Below, piece after piece: positions 45,086 through 52,901 of a stretch of DNA of 64,000 nucleotides (position 1 is its first letter; each line of letters begins with the position of its first letter). This stretch comes from an uncultured Clostridia bacterium (GTDB lineage: Bacteria; Bacillota; Clostridia; Oscillospirales; Acutalibacteraceae), in NCBI GenBank assembly GCA_937896885.1, contig CALBNX010000071.1, positions 6,565 to 70,564 of the forward strand, read 5' to 3'. The position numbers and the translations under genes are program-made. A model generated the notes under the pieces. The model ran no database searches. It saw only the letters and a program-made list of their open reading frames with translations, and was not told the origin of the DNA.

Positions 45086-45739
45086 TTTATTTGCAAGTTC
45101 TGCACGAGCGAGTTTAATATTTTCTACAAAACGCTTACCTGTTTCTGTAATCTTCTTGTAGTCGCCTGTCTTTGCACCTGCAGTAAGTGATGAACCAGCT
45201 CCTACTGCAACAGCACCTGCTTTAATCCATTCACCAACATTATCAGCATCAACGCCACCTGTTGGCATCATCTTAGCATAAGGGATTGGTCCTTTGATGT
45301 CTTTAATAATCTTTGGTCCAAAAAGGTCAGCAGGGAAAACTTTAAGAATATCTGCACCGTTTTCCATAGCAAGAAGACCCTCGCGAACTGTCATAATACC
45401 AGGCATCATTGGAACTCTGTAACGGTTACAAAGTTTAAGTGTTTCAAGGTCAAGAGCAGGGCTAACGATATATTCTGCACCTGAAAGCATAGCAATTCTT
45501 GCTGTTGCTGCATCAAGAACTGTACCTGCACCAAGAATAATTTCTTCAGGTGTGTATCTCTTTGCAAGTTCTTCAATAACCTTGTCAGCGTGTGGAACTG
45601 TGAATGTAAGCTCAATAGCAGCCACTCCGCCTTCAATACAAGCATCAGTAATTCTGATAGCCTGGTCAACTGTTTCAGCACGGACAACGGCTACGATACC
45701 GCAGTCCTGAATTCGGGTAATAATTTTTTCTTTATCCAT
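45083..45739 (-). CDS. eda: 2-dehydro-3-deoxyphosphogluconate aldolase
   Basis: Splits 2-keto-3-deoxy-6-phosphogluconate to pyruvate and glyceraldehyde-3-phosphate, the last step of hexuronate breakdown. The 218-aa class I aldolase has the Schiff-base lysine K133 in ILKVFPADLFG, the catalytic glutamate in AIELTFTVPHAD, the phosphate site MPTGGV and GAGSSLT near the end. GGAG precedes the ATG. It is the last gene of the uxuA-oxidoreductase-kdgK-eda unit and ends in a structured repeat. 4-Hydroxy-2-oxoglutarate cleavage is a common side activity. Confidence 0.95.
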   Translation of the reverse strand: MDKEKIITRIQDCGIVAVVRAETVDQAIRITDACIEGGVAAIELTFTVPHADKVIEELAKRYTPEEIILGAGTVLDAATARIAMLSGAEYIVSPALDLETLKLCNRYRVPMMPGIMTVREGLLAMENGADILKVFPADLFGPKIIKDIKGPIPYAKMMPTGGVDADNVGEWIKAGAVAVGAGSSLTAGAKTGDYKKITETGKRFVENIKLARAELANK

Positions 45740-45768
45740 AATTACATCTCCAAATCGGAATATATTTT

Positions 45769-45791
45769 GGGCGATTCGTGAATCGCCCCTA
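45769..45791. repeat. GGGCGATTC palindrome
   Basis: GGGCGATTC-GT-GAATCGCCC, with GTAGGGGCGATTC on the minus strand. It sits 30 bases upstream of the eda start, beside repeat copy B. It resembles a widespread intergenic palindrome family. Confidence 0.65.
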
Positions 45792-45811
45792 CAAAATTAC
45801 CTCTTAAATTG

Positions 45812-45911
45812 AGATAGATTTGTTTTTTCGCAAGACAATGTGGCAGAGGCGAAGCTGTATGTGCTATACCGCGAGCCGAAAGCCACGAAGTATTGCGGAA
45901 AAAGAAACTAT
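45812..45911 (-). repeat. Structured intercistronic repeat, copy B (after kdgK)
   Basis: About 90% identical to copy A and starting at the kdgK stop codon. The lower stem reads CGCAA/TTGCG where copy A has TGCAA/TTGCA: a compensatory T-A to C-G change that keeps the pairing. The flank is G then AAAAAGAA, as in A. Confidence 0.8.
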
Positions 45912-47005
45912 CTCTGTACTCGAGCACCTGAGCCTTTGACAATGTTTTCAACTTCTTTGAGTGATGCCATTGATGTGTCGCCCGGTGTTGTCATTGCAAG
46001 TGCACCGTGAGCAACGCCGTAGTTTACTGCTGTCTGTGCGTCTTCTGTTGTCATAAGTCCGTAAATAAGACCAGATGCGAAAGAGTCACCACCGCCAACA
46101 CGGTCAAGGATTTCAAGACCTGGAAGTTCAAGTCCCTTATGAACCTTACCGTCTGCATAGCAGATTGCTGACCAGTCATTAACTGTTGCAGTTTTAACTG
46201 TACGAAGAGTTGTTGCGATAACCTTGAAGTTAGGATAAACCTTAACAACTTCTTCGAGCATCTTATAATAGCCTTCAATGTTGAGTTCTTTAAGATTTTC
46301 GTCGTTGCCCTCAATTTCAAAACCAAGACAAGCTGTGAAATCTTCTTCGTTACCAATCATAACATCGATATATTTTGCGATTTCTTTATTAACTTCTTGT
46401 GCCTTTGCTTTACCACCAATATCATTCCAAAGAGATGGACGGTAGTTAAGGTCATAAGATACGATTGTGCCGTATTTCTTTGCAGTTTTAACAGCTTCGA
46501 TTGCTACTTCTGCTGTTGACTCTGAAAGTGCTGCGAAAATACCACCTGTATGAAGCCAGCGAACACCAAGTGTGCCGAAAATGTAATCCCAGTCAATGTC
46601 CCCTGCTTTAAGTTGTGCAACTGCTGTATTACCACGGTCAGAAACACCAACTGCACCACGGATACCATAGCCACGCTCTGTAAAATTAAGTCCATTTCTT
46701 ACAGTTCTGCCGATACCGTCATATTTTACCCATTTGATGAGTGATGTATCAACGCCACCTTGAAGAATAAAATCTTCAAGAAGACGACCAACTTCGTTAT
46801 CTGCAAATGCTGTAACAACTGCAGTTTTCATACCGAAACAACGACGAAGACCACGAGCAACATTGTATTCGCCGCCACCTTCCCAAGCACGGAAATTACG
46901 AGCAGTTTTAATTCTGCCCTCGCCCGGGTCAAGACGAAGCATAATTTCACCAAGTGAAATCATATCAAACATACAATCTTCTTTTTTTCTAAGATTTAAG
47001 TTCAT
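45908..47005 (-). CDS. kdgK: 2-keto-3-deoxygluconate kinase (PfkB family)
   Basis: Phosphorylates 2-keto-3-deoxygluconate to feed the aldolase encoded next. The 365-aa protein is a ribokinase/PfkB fold with the N-terminal SLGEIMLRLDPG, GGGEYNVARGL sugar-binding motif and the C-terminal catalytic GGGDSFASGL. GGAGG precedes the ATG. It is 153 bases after the oxidoreductase and 168 before eda, both gaps filled by hairpin elements. Sugar specificity is inferred from the operon; other PfkB sugars cannot be excluded from sequence alone. Confidence 0.92.
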   Translation of the reverse strand: MNLNLRKKEDCMFDMISLGEIMLRLDPGEGRIKTARNFRAWEGGGEYNVARGLRRCFGMKTAVVTAFADNEVGRLLEDFILQGGVDTSLIKWVKYDGIGRTVRNGLNFTERGYGIRGAVGVSDRGNTAVAQLKAGDIDWDYIFGTLGVRWLHTGGIFAALSESTAEVAIEAVKTAKKYGTIVSYDLNYRPSLWNDIGGKAKAQEVNKEIAKYIDVMIGNEEDFTACLGFEIEGNDENLKELNIEGYYKMLEEVVKVYPNFKVIATTLRTVKTATVNDWSAICYADGKVHKGLELPGLEILDRVGGGDSFASGLIYGLMTTEDAQTAVNYGVAHGALAMTTPGDTSMASLKEVENIVKGSGARVQR

Positions 47006-47064
47006 ATTTATACCTCCAAATTTTTGTTACAACTTATGCTGATAAAACCAACATAAGTGGTGAG

Positions 47065-47152
47065 TTATTTTTTTGTTAGAGCCGTATGAAAGCGGAGTTC
47101 ATACTTGCGTGTATTAACGAGCATTTCAGACGAGCTATAACGGAAAAAGAAC
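47065..47152 (-). repeat. Structured intercistronic element C (after the mannonate oxidoreductase)
   Basis: The inner sequence differs from copies A and B but the frame is the same: a T-run then GTTA (47075-47078), an inner hairpin GTATGA...TTCATAC, then TAAC (47138-47141), GG, AAAAAGAA. It lies just after the oxidoreductase stop. It looks like a diverged or exchanged version of the same element. Confidence 0.6.
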
Positions 47153-47158
47153 CACCAA

Positions 47159-48007
47159 TTATACGCCTGAGTATGCTGAGAAGCCGCCGTCAACACAAAT
47201 ACTTGTACCTGTGATAAAGCTTGAATATGCTTCATCGCAAAGGAACAACAATGCACCTGTAAGTTCTTCTGATTCACCAAATCGTTTCATTGGTGTAGCA
47301 TTCAAAATCTTCTTTGTTCTGTCTGTTGGTGTGCCGTCTTCGTTCCAGAGAAGTGTTTTGTTCTGGTTTGTTGAGAAAAATCCTGGTGCAATAGCATTTA
47401 CACGAATACCAACATCAGCAAAATGAACTGCCATAAATTCTGTAAAGTTCTTAACTGCAGCTTTTGCTGCTGAATATGCAGGGATTTTTGTAAGTGGACG
47501 GTAAGCATTCATTGATGTTACCATAACAATACAAGTATTCTCTTTTTCTGCCATATCACGAGCAAAAACCTGTGTAGGAATAAGAGTACCTAAAAAGTTA
47601 AGGTTGAAAACGAATGAAATTCCGTTTGCATCAAGGTCAAAGAATGTTTTAATATCGTCATTCTTTTCTATAAGGTCAATTTTTTCAAGAGTTTCTTTTG
47701 TTGTTGTGCCTTTTGGGTTGTTACCGCCTGCACCGTTGAGAAGAATGTCGCAAGTACCGAGTTTTTCGTTAATAATTGCACGAGCATTTTCCATACTCTC
47801 TTTTTCAAGAACATTACAACCAACTGCGATGGCTACACCACCGTCAGCAACGATTTCGTCCGCAACTTTTTGTGCTGCTGCTTCGTTTAAGTCAAGAACT
47901 GCAACTTTAACACCTTGCTTTGCAAGAGTTTTTGCAAAATCTCCACAAAGAACTCCGCCACCACCAGTAACTACTGCAACTCTGCCCTTTAAGTTTTCGT
48001 GTACCAT
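47159..48007 (-). CDS. Short-chain dehydrogenase, probable D-mannonate oxidoreductase
   Basis: An NAD(P)-dependent SDR of 282 aa. The start at 48007 lies one base from the uxuA stop and uses AGGA upstream. Motifs: VVTGGGGVLCG cofactor loop, NGAGG, catalytic SMNAYRPLTKIPAYSAAKAA (Ser...Tyr-x3-Lys) and PGFF. Flanked by mannonate dehydratase and KDG kinase, it most likely reduces D-fructuronate to D-mannonate, replacing the unrelated classical UxuB. SDR proteins in such operons are often so annotated. A KduD-like role is the main alternative. Confidence 0.88.
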   Translation of the reverse strand: MVHENLKGRVAVVTGGGGVLCGDFAKTLAKQGVKVAVLDLNEAAAQKVADEIVADGGVAIAVGCNVLEKESMENARAIINEKLGTCDILLNGAGGNNPKGTTTKETLEKIDLIEKNDDIKTFFDLDANGISFVFNLNFLGTLIPTQVFARDMAEKENTCIVMVTSMNAYRPLTKIPAYSAAKAAVKNFTEFMAVHFADVGIRVNAIAPGFFSTNQNKTLLWNEDGTPTDRTKKILNATPMKRFGESEELTGALLFLCDEAYSSFITGTSICVDGGFSAYSGV

Positions 48008-48008
48008 A

Positions 48009-49055
48009 TTATTTGTTTCCTTTCTCAACAGCTTCAAATAAGCCATTTATATATGTTGCACCAAGCGCTCTGTCAAAAAGACCATAACCAGGTTTTCCTG
48101 TTTCGCCCCAAATCATTCTACCGTGGTCAGGACGAACATATCCATCAAAACCTGTATCTACAAGTGCCTTAACTACCTCATACATATCAAGACTACCACA
48201 ATCTGAAAGATGTCCGCTTTCTTCAAAACTTCCGTCTTCCATAATCAAAATGTTTCTGATATGCATAAATGCAATTCTGTTCATTGCACTATATTTTCTA
48301 ATCATTTTTACCACGTCATTTGATTTTGCACAACCTAATGAGCCTGTGCAAAGGCAAAGACTATTTGCCTCACTATCAACGAGCTTTAACATTCTGTCAA
48401 TGTTTTCTTCGCAAGTGATAATTCTTGGAATTCCAAAGATTGGATATGGTGGGTCATCTGGATGGATTGCCATCTTAACGCCACACTCTTCAGCAACGGG
48501 GATTACCTTTTTGAGGAATTTTTCAAGATTCTTCCAAAGCCCTTCTTCTCCAAGTTCACCATAAGCAGAAATTAATTCTCTTACCTCTTCTTGACTATAG
48601 CTAGAATCCCAACCTGGAAGATGAATATCATCCTTAAGTGGGTCAAGACCTTTCATCTGCTCCCAATACATAACAAGACTTGTTGAGCCATCTTCTGCCT
48701 CTTTATCAAGTTGTGTACGAGTCCAGTCAAAAACAGGCATAAAATTATATGTTACGCATTTAACGCCATATTTTGCACAACGGCGGATGTTTTCACAATA
48801 AACCTCTAAAAGCTCGTCCACATTATCTCTACCGAGTTTAATGTTTTCGTGTACAGGAATTGATTCAACAACATCAAAAACAAGACCGTTTTCTTCACAT
48901 TGTTTTACCATTTTTTCGATTGACTCTTCAGGCCAAACCTCACCTGGTTTTACATCATAAACGGCACTGACTATGCTTTTCATGTTTGGAATCTGACGAA
49001 TGTATTGCAAAGAGATTGGGTCACTTTCGCCATACCAACGGAATGACATTTTCAT
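48009..49055 (-). CDS. uxuA: Mannonate dehydratase
   Basis: Dehydrates D-mannonate to 2-keto-3-deoxygluconate. The 348-aa TIM-barrel protein has the family start MSFRWYGESDPISLQYIRQIP, the YNFMPVFDWTRTQL motif, metal-site AIHPDDPP, CTGSLGC and the terminal RPDHGRMIWGE. GGAGGG precedes the ATG. It is the first gene of the uronate operon, with a good promoter upstream. Neither uxaC nor a transport gene is in this unit. Confidence 0.96.
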   Translation of the reverse strand: MKMSFRWYGESDPISLQYIRQIPNMKSIVSAVYDVKPGEVWPEESIEKMVKQCEENGLVFDVVESIPVHENIKLGRDNVDELLEVYCENIRRCAKYGVKCVTYNFMPVFDWTRTQLDKEAEDGSTSLVMYWEQMKGLDPLKDDIHLPGWDSSYSQEEVRELISAYGELGEEGLWKNLEKFLKKVIPVAEECGVKMAIHPDDPPYPIFGIPRIITCEENIDRMLKLVDSEANSLCLCTGSLGCAKSNDVVKMIRKYSAMNRIAFMHIRNILIMEDGSFEESGHLSDCGSLDMYEVVKALVDTGFDGYVRPDHGRMIWGETGKPGYGLFDRALGATYINGLFEAVEKGNK

Positions 49056-49089
49056 ACTTTTCCCTCCAAGTTACCAAGTTTATAAAACA

Positions 49090-49118
49090 ATTTTATCACT
49101 ATAATTTTTCTAATTCAA
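49090..49118 (-). promoter_or_regulatory. Promoter of the uronate operon
   Basis: On the minus strand: TTGAAT (49113-49118), a 17-base spacer and TAAAAT (49090-49095), 35 bases before uxuA. No convincing operator palindrome is seen around it. Confidence 0.7.
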
Positions 49119-49148
49119 TGTATTATTTATTGCTAATTTAGAAATTTT

Positions 49149-49871
49149 TTATTGCTCGTCTTTAAATTTTTCATCATTTTCCCAATACGCCACATCAAAA
49201 GGGTCTTTATCAGGGTCATAGACATCCCAAAGTTCATGCTCAAACTCTTTTGGCTGTGTTGGACATTCTGCAATGGCTTCAACCTTCATTCCCCTTGACC
49301 AAATTGATGGGTCAACACGCAATGTGTATCCACAACAAGAAGGTGTGAGCCATTCGTGCATTGCTGCTTCAGGAAGAGCATAAGTTTGCATAAGTGACAT
49401 AATCACGCCACCGTGAGTGATAACTGCAGTATTTTTAACACCTGCTTTAATTACACCATCAACGATTTTTTCAAAGCAGTCACAAATTCTGTAATTAAAT
49501 CTCACCTGACTGTCACCAAATGGTGCAGCCTTGTTTGGATTTGTGCCACTGAGCCATTCTGCAAAGTCTTCATCATCTTGTAATTCTTCAGCAGTTTTAC
49601 CCTCAAACTCACCAAAGTCATATTCTCTTAAATCATCAAGAATAATTGGGTTTTTGTCAGGATAAATTGCCTTTGCAGTTTCGATGCATCTTTTTAAAGG
49701 ACTTGAAAAAACAGCATCAACTTCTGGGTATTCACCATAGTTTTCTTGAATGTCTTTTAGTTGTGCCATACCCTCTTCGCACACGGACTCGTCTGTGTGG
49801 CCAATATATCGCCCTTCAAGGCTACCCTTTGTGACTGCGTGACGAATTAAATGAATTTGGTAAGTTTTCAT
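49149..49871 (-). CDS. Histidine phosphatase (phosphoglycerate mutase-like)
   Basis: A 240-aa histidine-phosphatase-superfamily enzyme. The phosphorylated histidine is in IHLIRHAVT (residue 11), followed by GRYIGHTDES, SSPLKRCIETA and the second catalytic histidine in VITHGGVI. The arrangement is like alpha-ribazole phosphatase (CobC), but no cobalamin gene is near, so the substrate is open. The C-terminal ~60 residues are acidic (DPDKDPFD) and extra to the core. AGGAG precedes the ATG. It is divergent from the XRE regulator. Confidence 0.87.
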   Translation of the reverse strand: MKTYQIHLIRHAVTKGSLEGRYIGHTDESVCEEGMAQLKDIQENYGEYPEVDAVFSSPLKRCIETAKAIYPDKNPIILDDLREYDFGEFEGKTAEELQDDEDFAEWLSGTNPNKAAPFGDSQVRFNYRICDCFEKIVDGVIKAGVKNTAVITHGGVIMSLMQTYALPEAAMHEWLTPSCCGYTLRVDPSIWSRGMKVEAIAECPTQPKEFEHELWDVYDPDKDPFDVAYWENDEKFKDEQ

Positions 49872-49968
49872 ATCAGAACTCCTAAAAATTTGTGATTAAA
49901 TACAATATACAAATTGTTTATTTCGTTGTATAATTTTTATACTAAATGTATAAAAAGGAATGTATATT

Positions 49969-50592
49969 ATGAGCACATCGGTCTCAACAAGACTTATATC
50001 ATTAAGAAAAGATAAAAATTTAAGTCAGAAAGAAGCAGCTGAACACCTTGGTGTTTCTCAAGCCTTGCTTTCACACTATGAAAAAGGTATTCGTGAATGT
50101 GGTCTTGATTTTCTTTGCCGTGCATCAACCTTTTATGATGTGAGTACAGACTATCTTTTAGGTCTCACCGACTCAAAAATGATGTCAGATGCGTTGTTCG
50201 TTGCTGACGAACTTCCACAAGATAGCGAAGTGAGAATGAGTACGGTTTTCCGTTCATCAGTTTATATTCAAGACAGACTGGGTGTTTACGGTCGAAATCA
50301 CTCATCAAAAATCAGAACCATTTATATTCTAACAATCTATAAAGTGTATCTTGCTGCATTGTTGAAAGGTGCAATTCCTGGTCACGAGAATGCAAAAAAA
50401 GAATTAGCACCTTTTATCACAACAAATATGATTGACCATATTATCGACTCCCTTGTCTTTGAGGGTGACAACAAGCCAAAAAGAAGTGAGCATTTGCCAA
50501 AATCTATGGAAACAATCATAAATGAAGCCTCTCGCATTGTTGATAGAGAAATTGCAAGAATGTATAAATACTCAGCAAAGGAATCAAAGTAA
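49969..50592 (+). CDS. XRE-family transcriptional regulator
   Basis: A DNA-binding protein of 207 aa. The start at 49969 has AAGGA nine bases upstream; the frame extends to 49960 without support. Residues ~5-62 form a helix-turn-helix domain (RLISLRKDKNLSQKEAAEHLGVSQ...LSHYEKG). The C-terminal part is helical and unrecognised. Targets are unknown; it may control the divergent phosphatase gene, as the shared intergenic region has the inverted pair ATACAA/TTGTAT. Its last nine bases overlap rsmI on the other strand. Confidence 0.85.
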   Translation: MSTSVSTRLISLRKDKNLSQKEAAEHLGVSQALLSHYEKGIRECGLDFLCRASTFYDVSTDYLLGLTDSKMMSDALFVADELPQDSEVRMSTVFRSSVYIQDRLGVYGRNHSSKIRTIYILTIYKVYLAALLKGAIPGHENAKKELAPFITTNMIDHIIDSLVFEGDNKPKRSEHLPKSMETIINEASRIVDREIARMYKYSAKESK

Positions 50593-51408
50593 TTCTTTAT
50601 ATATAAAGCTTTTCTTTATGCCTGTATCAGCCGCGACAGTTTTTGCCGCTTCGTTGACGCTGACACCCTTTAAAACTAAATCTTTTGCTAATTCAACAGC
50701 CTGTTCTAATGTAACAGGTTGTTTTTCTTTTTGTTTTTGTGCACCTGCAATAATTAAAACATATTCACCACGTGGGTCTTCTTGTTCAAAGTATTCACAA
50801 GCACCAGAGAGTGTTGTCCTCATAACATTTTCGTGAATTTTTGTGAGTTCTTTAACTATTGCTATTTCTCGGTCACCAAAAACTTTTTGCATATCTTTAA
50901 GTGTTGCTTTAAGCTTATGTGGTGCTTCATAGAAAATCATTGTTCTAGTCTCGTCTCGAAGCTCGTCCAAGTGTTCTTTTCGGCTTGGTTTGTTTGTACT
51001 TAAAAAGCCTTCAAATGTAAATCTTCCACTTTCCATGCCGCTGATAGCCAAAGCCGTTGCAAATGCCGTTGGTCCCGGCACAGATTCAACAGGAATATTA
51101 TTTTCATGACAAAGATAAACTAAGTCTTGTCCTGGGTCAGAGATACAGGGCATTCCTGCATCTGTAACAATAGCACAAGTTTCACCGTCAAGAATACGCT
51201 TTATGATTATTTCGCCACGTTCTCGACGATTGTGCTCATAATAACTTATAAGTGGCTTTTTAAATTCAAATTTATTAAGAAGCTTTGTTGTAACTCTTGT
51301 ATCTTCTGCAGCGATAAAATCAACGCTTTTTAAAACTTCTTTTGCTCTTTCGGAAAAATCGGACAAATTGCCAATTGGTGTTCCGACTACATATAATTTA
51401 CCACTCAT
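50584..51408 (-). CDS. rsmI: 16S rRNA (cytidine-1402-2'-O)-methyltransferase
   Basis: Methylates the ribose of C1402 in 16S rRNA using SAM. The 274-aa protein is of the tetrapyrrole-methylase fold with the start LYVVGTPIGNLSDFSERA, AAEDTRVT, the SAM loop VTDAGMPCISDPG, and PGPTAFATALAISG. A C-terminal helical domain (AAKTVAADTGIKKSFIYKELL) is present as in family members. GGAAACGG precedes the ATG, which overlaps the trmN6 stop by four bases. It is the last gene of the RNA-methyltransferase operon. Confidence 0.96.
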   Translation of the reverse strand: MSGKLYVVGTPIGNLSDFSERAKEVLKSVDFIAAEDTRVTTKLLNKFEFKKPLISYYEHNRRERGEIIIKRILDGETCAIVTDAGMPCISDPGQDLVYLCHENNIPVESVPGPTAFATALAISGMESGRFTFEGFLSTNKPSRKEHLDELRDETRTMIFYEAPHKLKATLKDMQKVFGDREIAIVKELTKIHENVMRTTLSGACEYFEQEDPRGEYVLIIAGAQKQKEKQPVTLEQAVELAKDLVLKGVSVNEAAKTVAADTGIKKSFIYKELL

Positions 51409-52160
51409 TTGTCCGTTTCCTTTCTGTATTTTTCTGTTATCTCCAGCATCTCATCTGTGAGAGTGCCGTCATCATTATATGCTATAAATGGCTTGTCCAC
51501 TTTCAAACCGTTTTTTGCGCCACGCTTACCTTCAATAAGCACAAGCCAAGGTTGAGTGTCACCTTTTTTAGATACAAAGCGCAGTCTTTTTGGCTCAATG
51601 CCGTTATTTCTCATTGCTATCATTGCATCGAAAACTCTTTCGGGACGATGACAAATACAGAATTTGCCACCAAATCGCAAAAGCTTTGAAGCGCTTTTTG
51701 CAATATCATCCATATTGCAAAATGTTTCGTGACGAGCAATAGTTGCACTTTCGTCTTCATTCTTTATTCCACCATTTTCTATTTTATAAGGTGGATTCAT
51801 TGTAACCAAATCAAAACTTGCAAGGGTTAACCCTTCAAGATTTTTCAAATCTCTGTTATATATAGTAATTTTTTCTGTGTTATTAAGAAGAATTGAACGC
51901 TCGACCTGATTGCAAGCATTTTCTTGAATTTCAACTGCAGATATTTCACTACACTTTTGGTCTCTCAACCAAAGGAATGGAATTATTCCACAACCCGTGC
52001 CAAAATCACAAGCAACATCATTTCTTTTAGGGTTTGCAAATGCGGCTAAAAGCATTGCATCTGTACCAAAAGTGTGTTGCTTTGACACAACCACTTTGGT
52101 ATCACACCCTAAATCTTCAATATGCTCACCATCATACAATGTGATGCTATCAGTCAACAT
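51405..52160 (-). CDS. trmN6: tRNA1(Val) A37 N6-methyltransferase-like protein
   Basis: A SAM-dependent N6-adenine methyltransferase (YfiC/TrmN6 group) of 251 aa. SAM motif I reads CDFGTGCGIIPF and the catalytic motif IV is NPPY in LVTMNPPYK. The QHTFGTDAMLLAAF segment is characteristic of this group. GAGGAT precedes the ATG, which overlaps mgtC by 11 bases; its end overlaps rsmI. The exact tRNA target is inferred from family membership. Close homologues are also called methyltransferase small domain proteins. Confidence 0.88.
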   Translation of the reverse strand: MLTDSITLYDGEHIEDLGCDTKVVVSKQHTFGTDAMLLAAFANPKRNDVACDFGTGCGIIPFLWLRDQKCSEISAVEIQENACNQVERSILLNNTEKITIYNRDLKNLEGLTLASFDLVTMNPPYKIENGGIKNEDESATIARHETFCNMDDIAKSASKLLRFGGKFCICHRPERVFDAMIAMRNNGIEPKRLRFVSKKGDTQPWLVLIEGKRGAKNGLKVDKPFIAYNDDGTLTDEMLEITEKYRKETDK

Positions 52161-52893
52161 AAATATCCTCTACATCTTCCATACTTCTGATTGTGCTTAA
52201 AATTATTGAAAGAGAATCGTCATTTTTAGGGAAAACCAAAATTTTAATAACAGAAGTATCTTTTCTATGTTTGAATTTCAAATCTTTTGCTTCGGTATAA
52301 ACAACTTCCATTGAATGAATCGTTCCACCACATTGCTTAATTGTTTTTGTGATAAGTGGAATCTGTGTTCCCACATCTTTGATTTCAATAAAGAGAAGTT
52401 TACCCGCTGAACCACGAACAATAAATCTCTTCAATGAGTTAAGTGTGAGATAAATTACAAAAGTTGCCACCAAAGCGCCAACGATATAGCCAGAACCAAC
52501 AGCAATACCTATACAAGAAACTGCCCAGAGAGATGCCGCAGTTGTAAGTCCCTTAACTGAGAAACCTTCACGAAGAATTGTGCCCGCACCCAAGAAACCG
52601 ATACCGCTGATTACCTGTGCGCTCATTCTTGTAACATCTGTTACCATTCCCTGGTCTTTTGCGATATAAACCGATGTGAGCATTACAAGAGCAGAGCCAA
52701 CTGACACAAGGATGTGTGTTCTAAAACCTGCCGGACGATGTGAATGTTCACGCTCAAAACCGATTATACCACTTAACAATGCTGCAAGGCCGAGTTTCAC
52801 GAGTGCATCAATAGTAAATCTAACTTCATCAAATGCCCAAAGCCACAAGAAACCATCTTTAATTGAGTTTAAAATTTCTGACAAATCTGTCAT
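52150..52893 (-). CDS. MgtC/SapB-family membrane protein
   Basis: An inner-membrane protein of 247 aa with four or five helices in the first 150 residues (GLAALLSGIIGFEREHSHRPAGFRTHILVSVGSALVMLTS; SGIGFLGAGTILREG; GLTTAASLWAVSCIGIAVG) and an ACT-like cytoplasmic C-terminal domain. MgtC proteins modulate magnesium homeostasis or ATP synthase; SapB is the Bacillus relative. The ATG at 52893 abuts AGGGG directly; a TTG at 52884 is better spaced and may be the true start. It overlaps trmN6 and follows the pseudo-ATPase by eight bases. Confidence 0.9.
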   Translation of the reverse strand: MTDLSEILNSIKDGFLWLWAFDEVRFTIDALVKLGLAALLSGIIGFEREHSHRPAGFRTHILVSVGSALVMLTSVYIAKDQGMVTDVTRMSAQVISGIGFLGAGTILREGFSVKGLTTAASLWAVSCIGIAVGSGYIVGALVATFVIYLTLNSLKRFIVRGSAGKLLFIEIKDVGTQIPLITKTIKQCGGTIHSMEVVYTEAKDLKFKHRKDTSVIKILVFPKNDDSLSIILSTIRSMEDVEDIYVD

Positions 52894-52901
52894 CCCCTAA
52901 A

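Noticed and set aside
50584..50592. Frameshift or annotation error at the XRE/rsmI overlap
   Set aside because: Both proteins have family-typical ends; a nine-base convergent overlap is ordinary in a compact genome.
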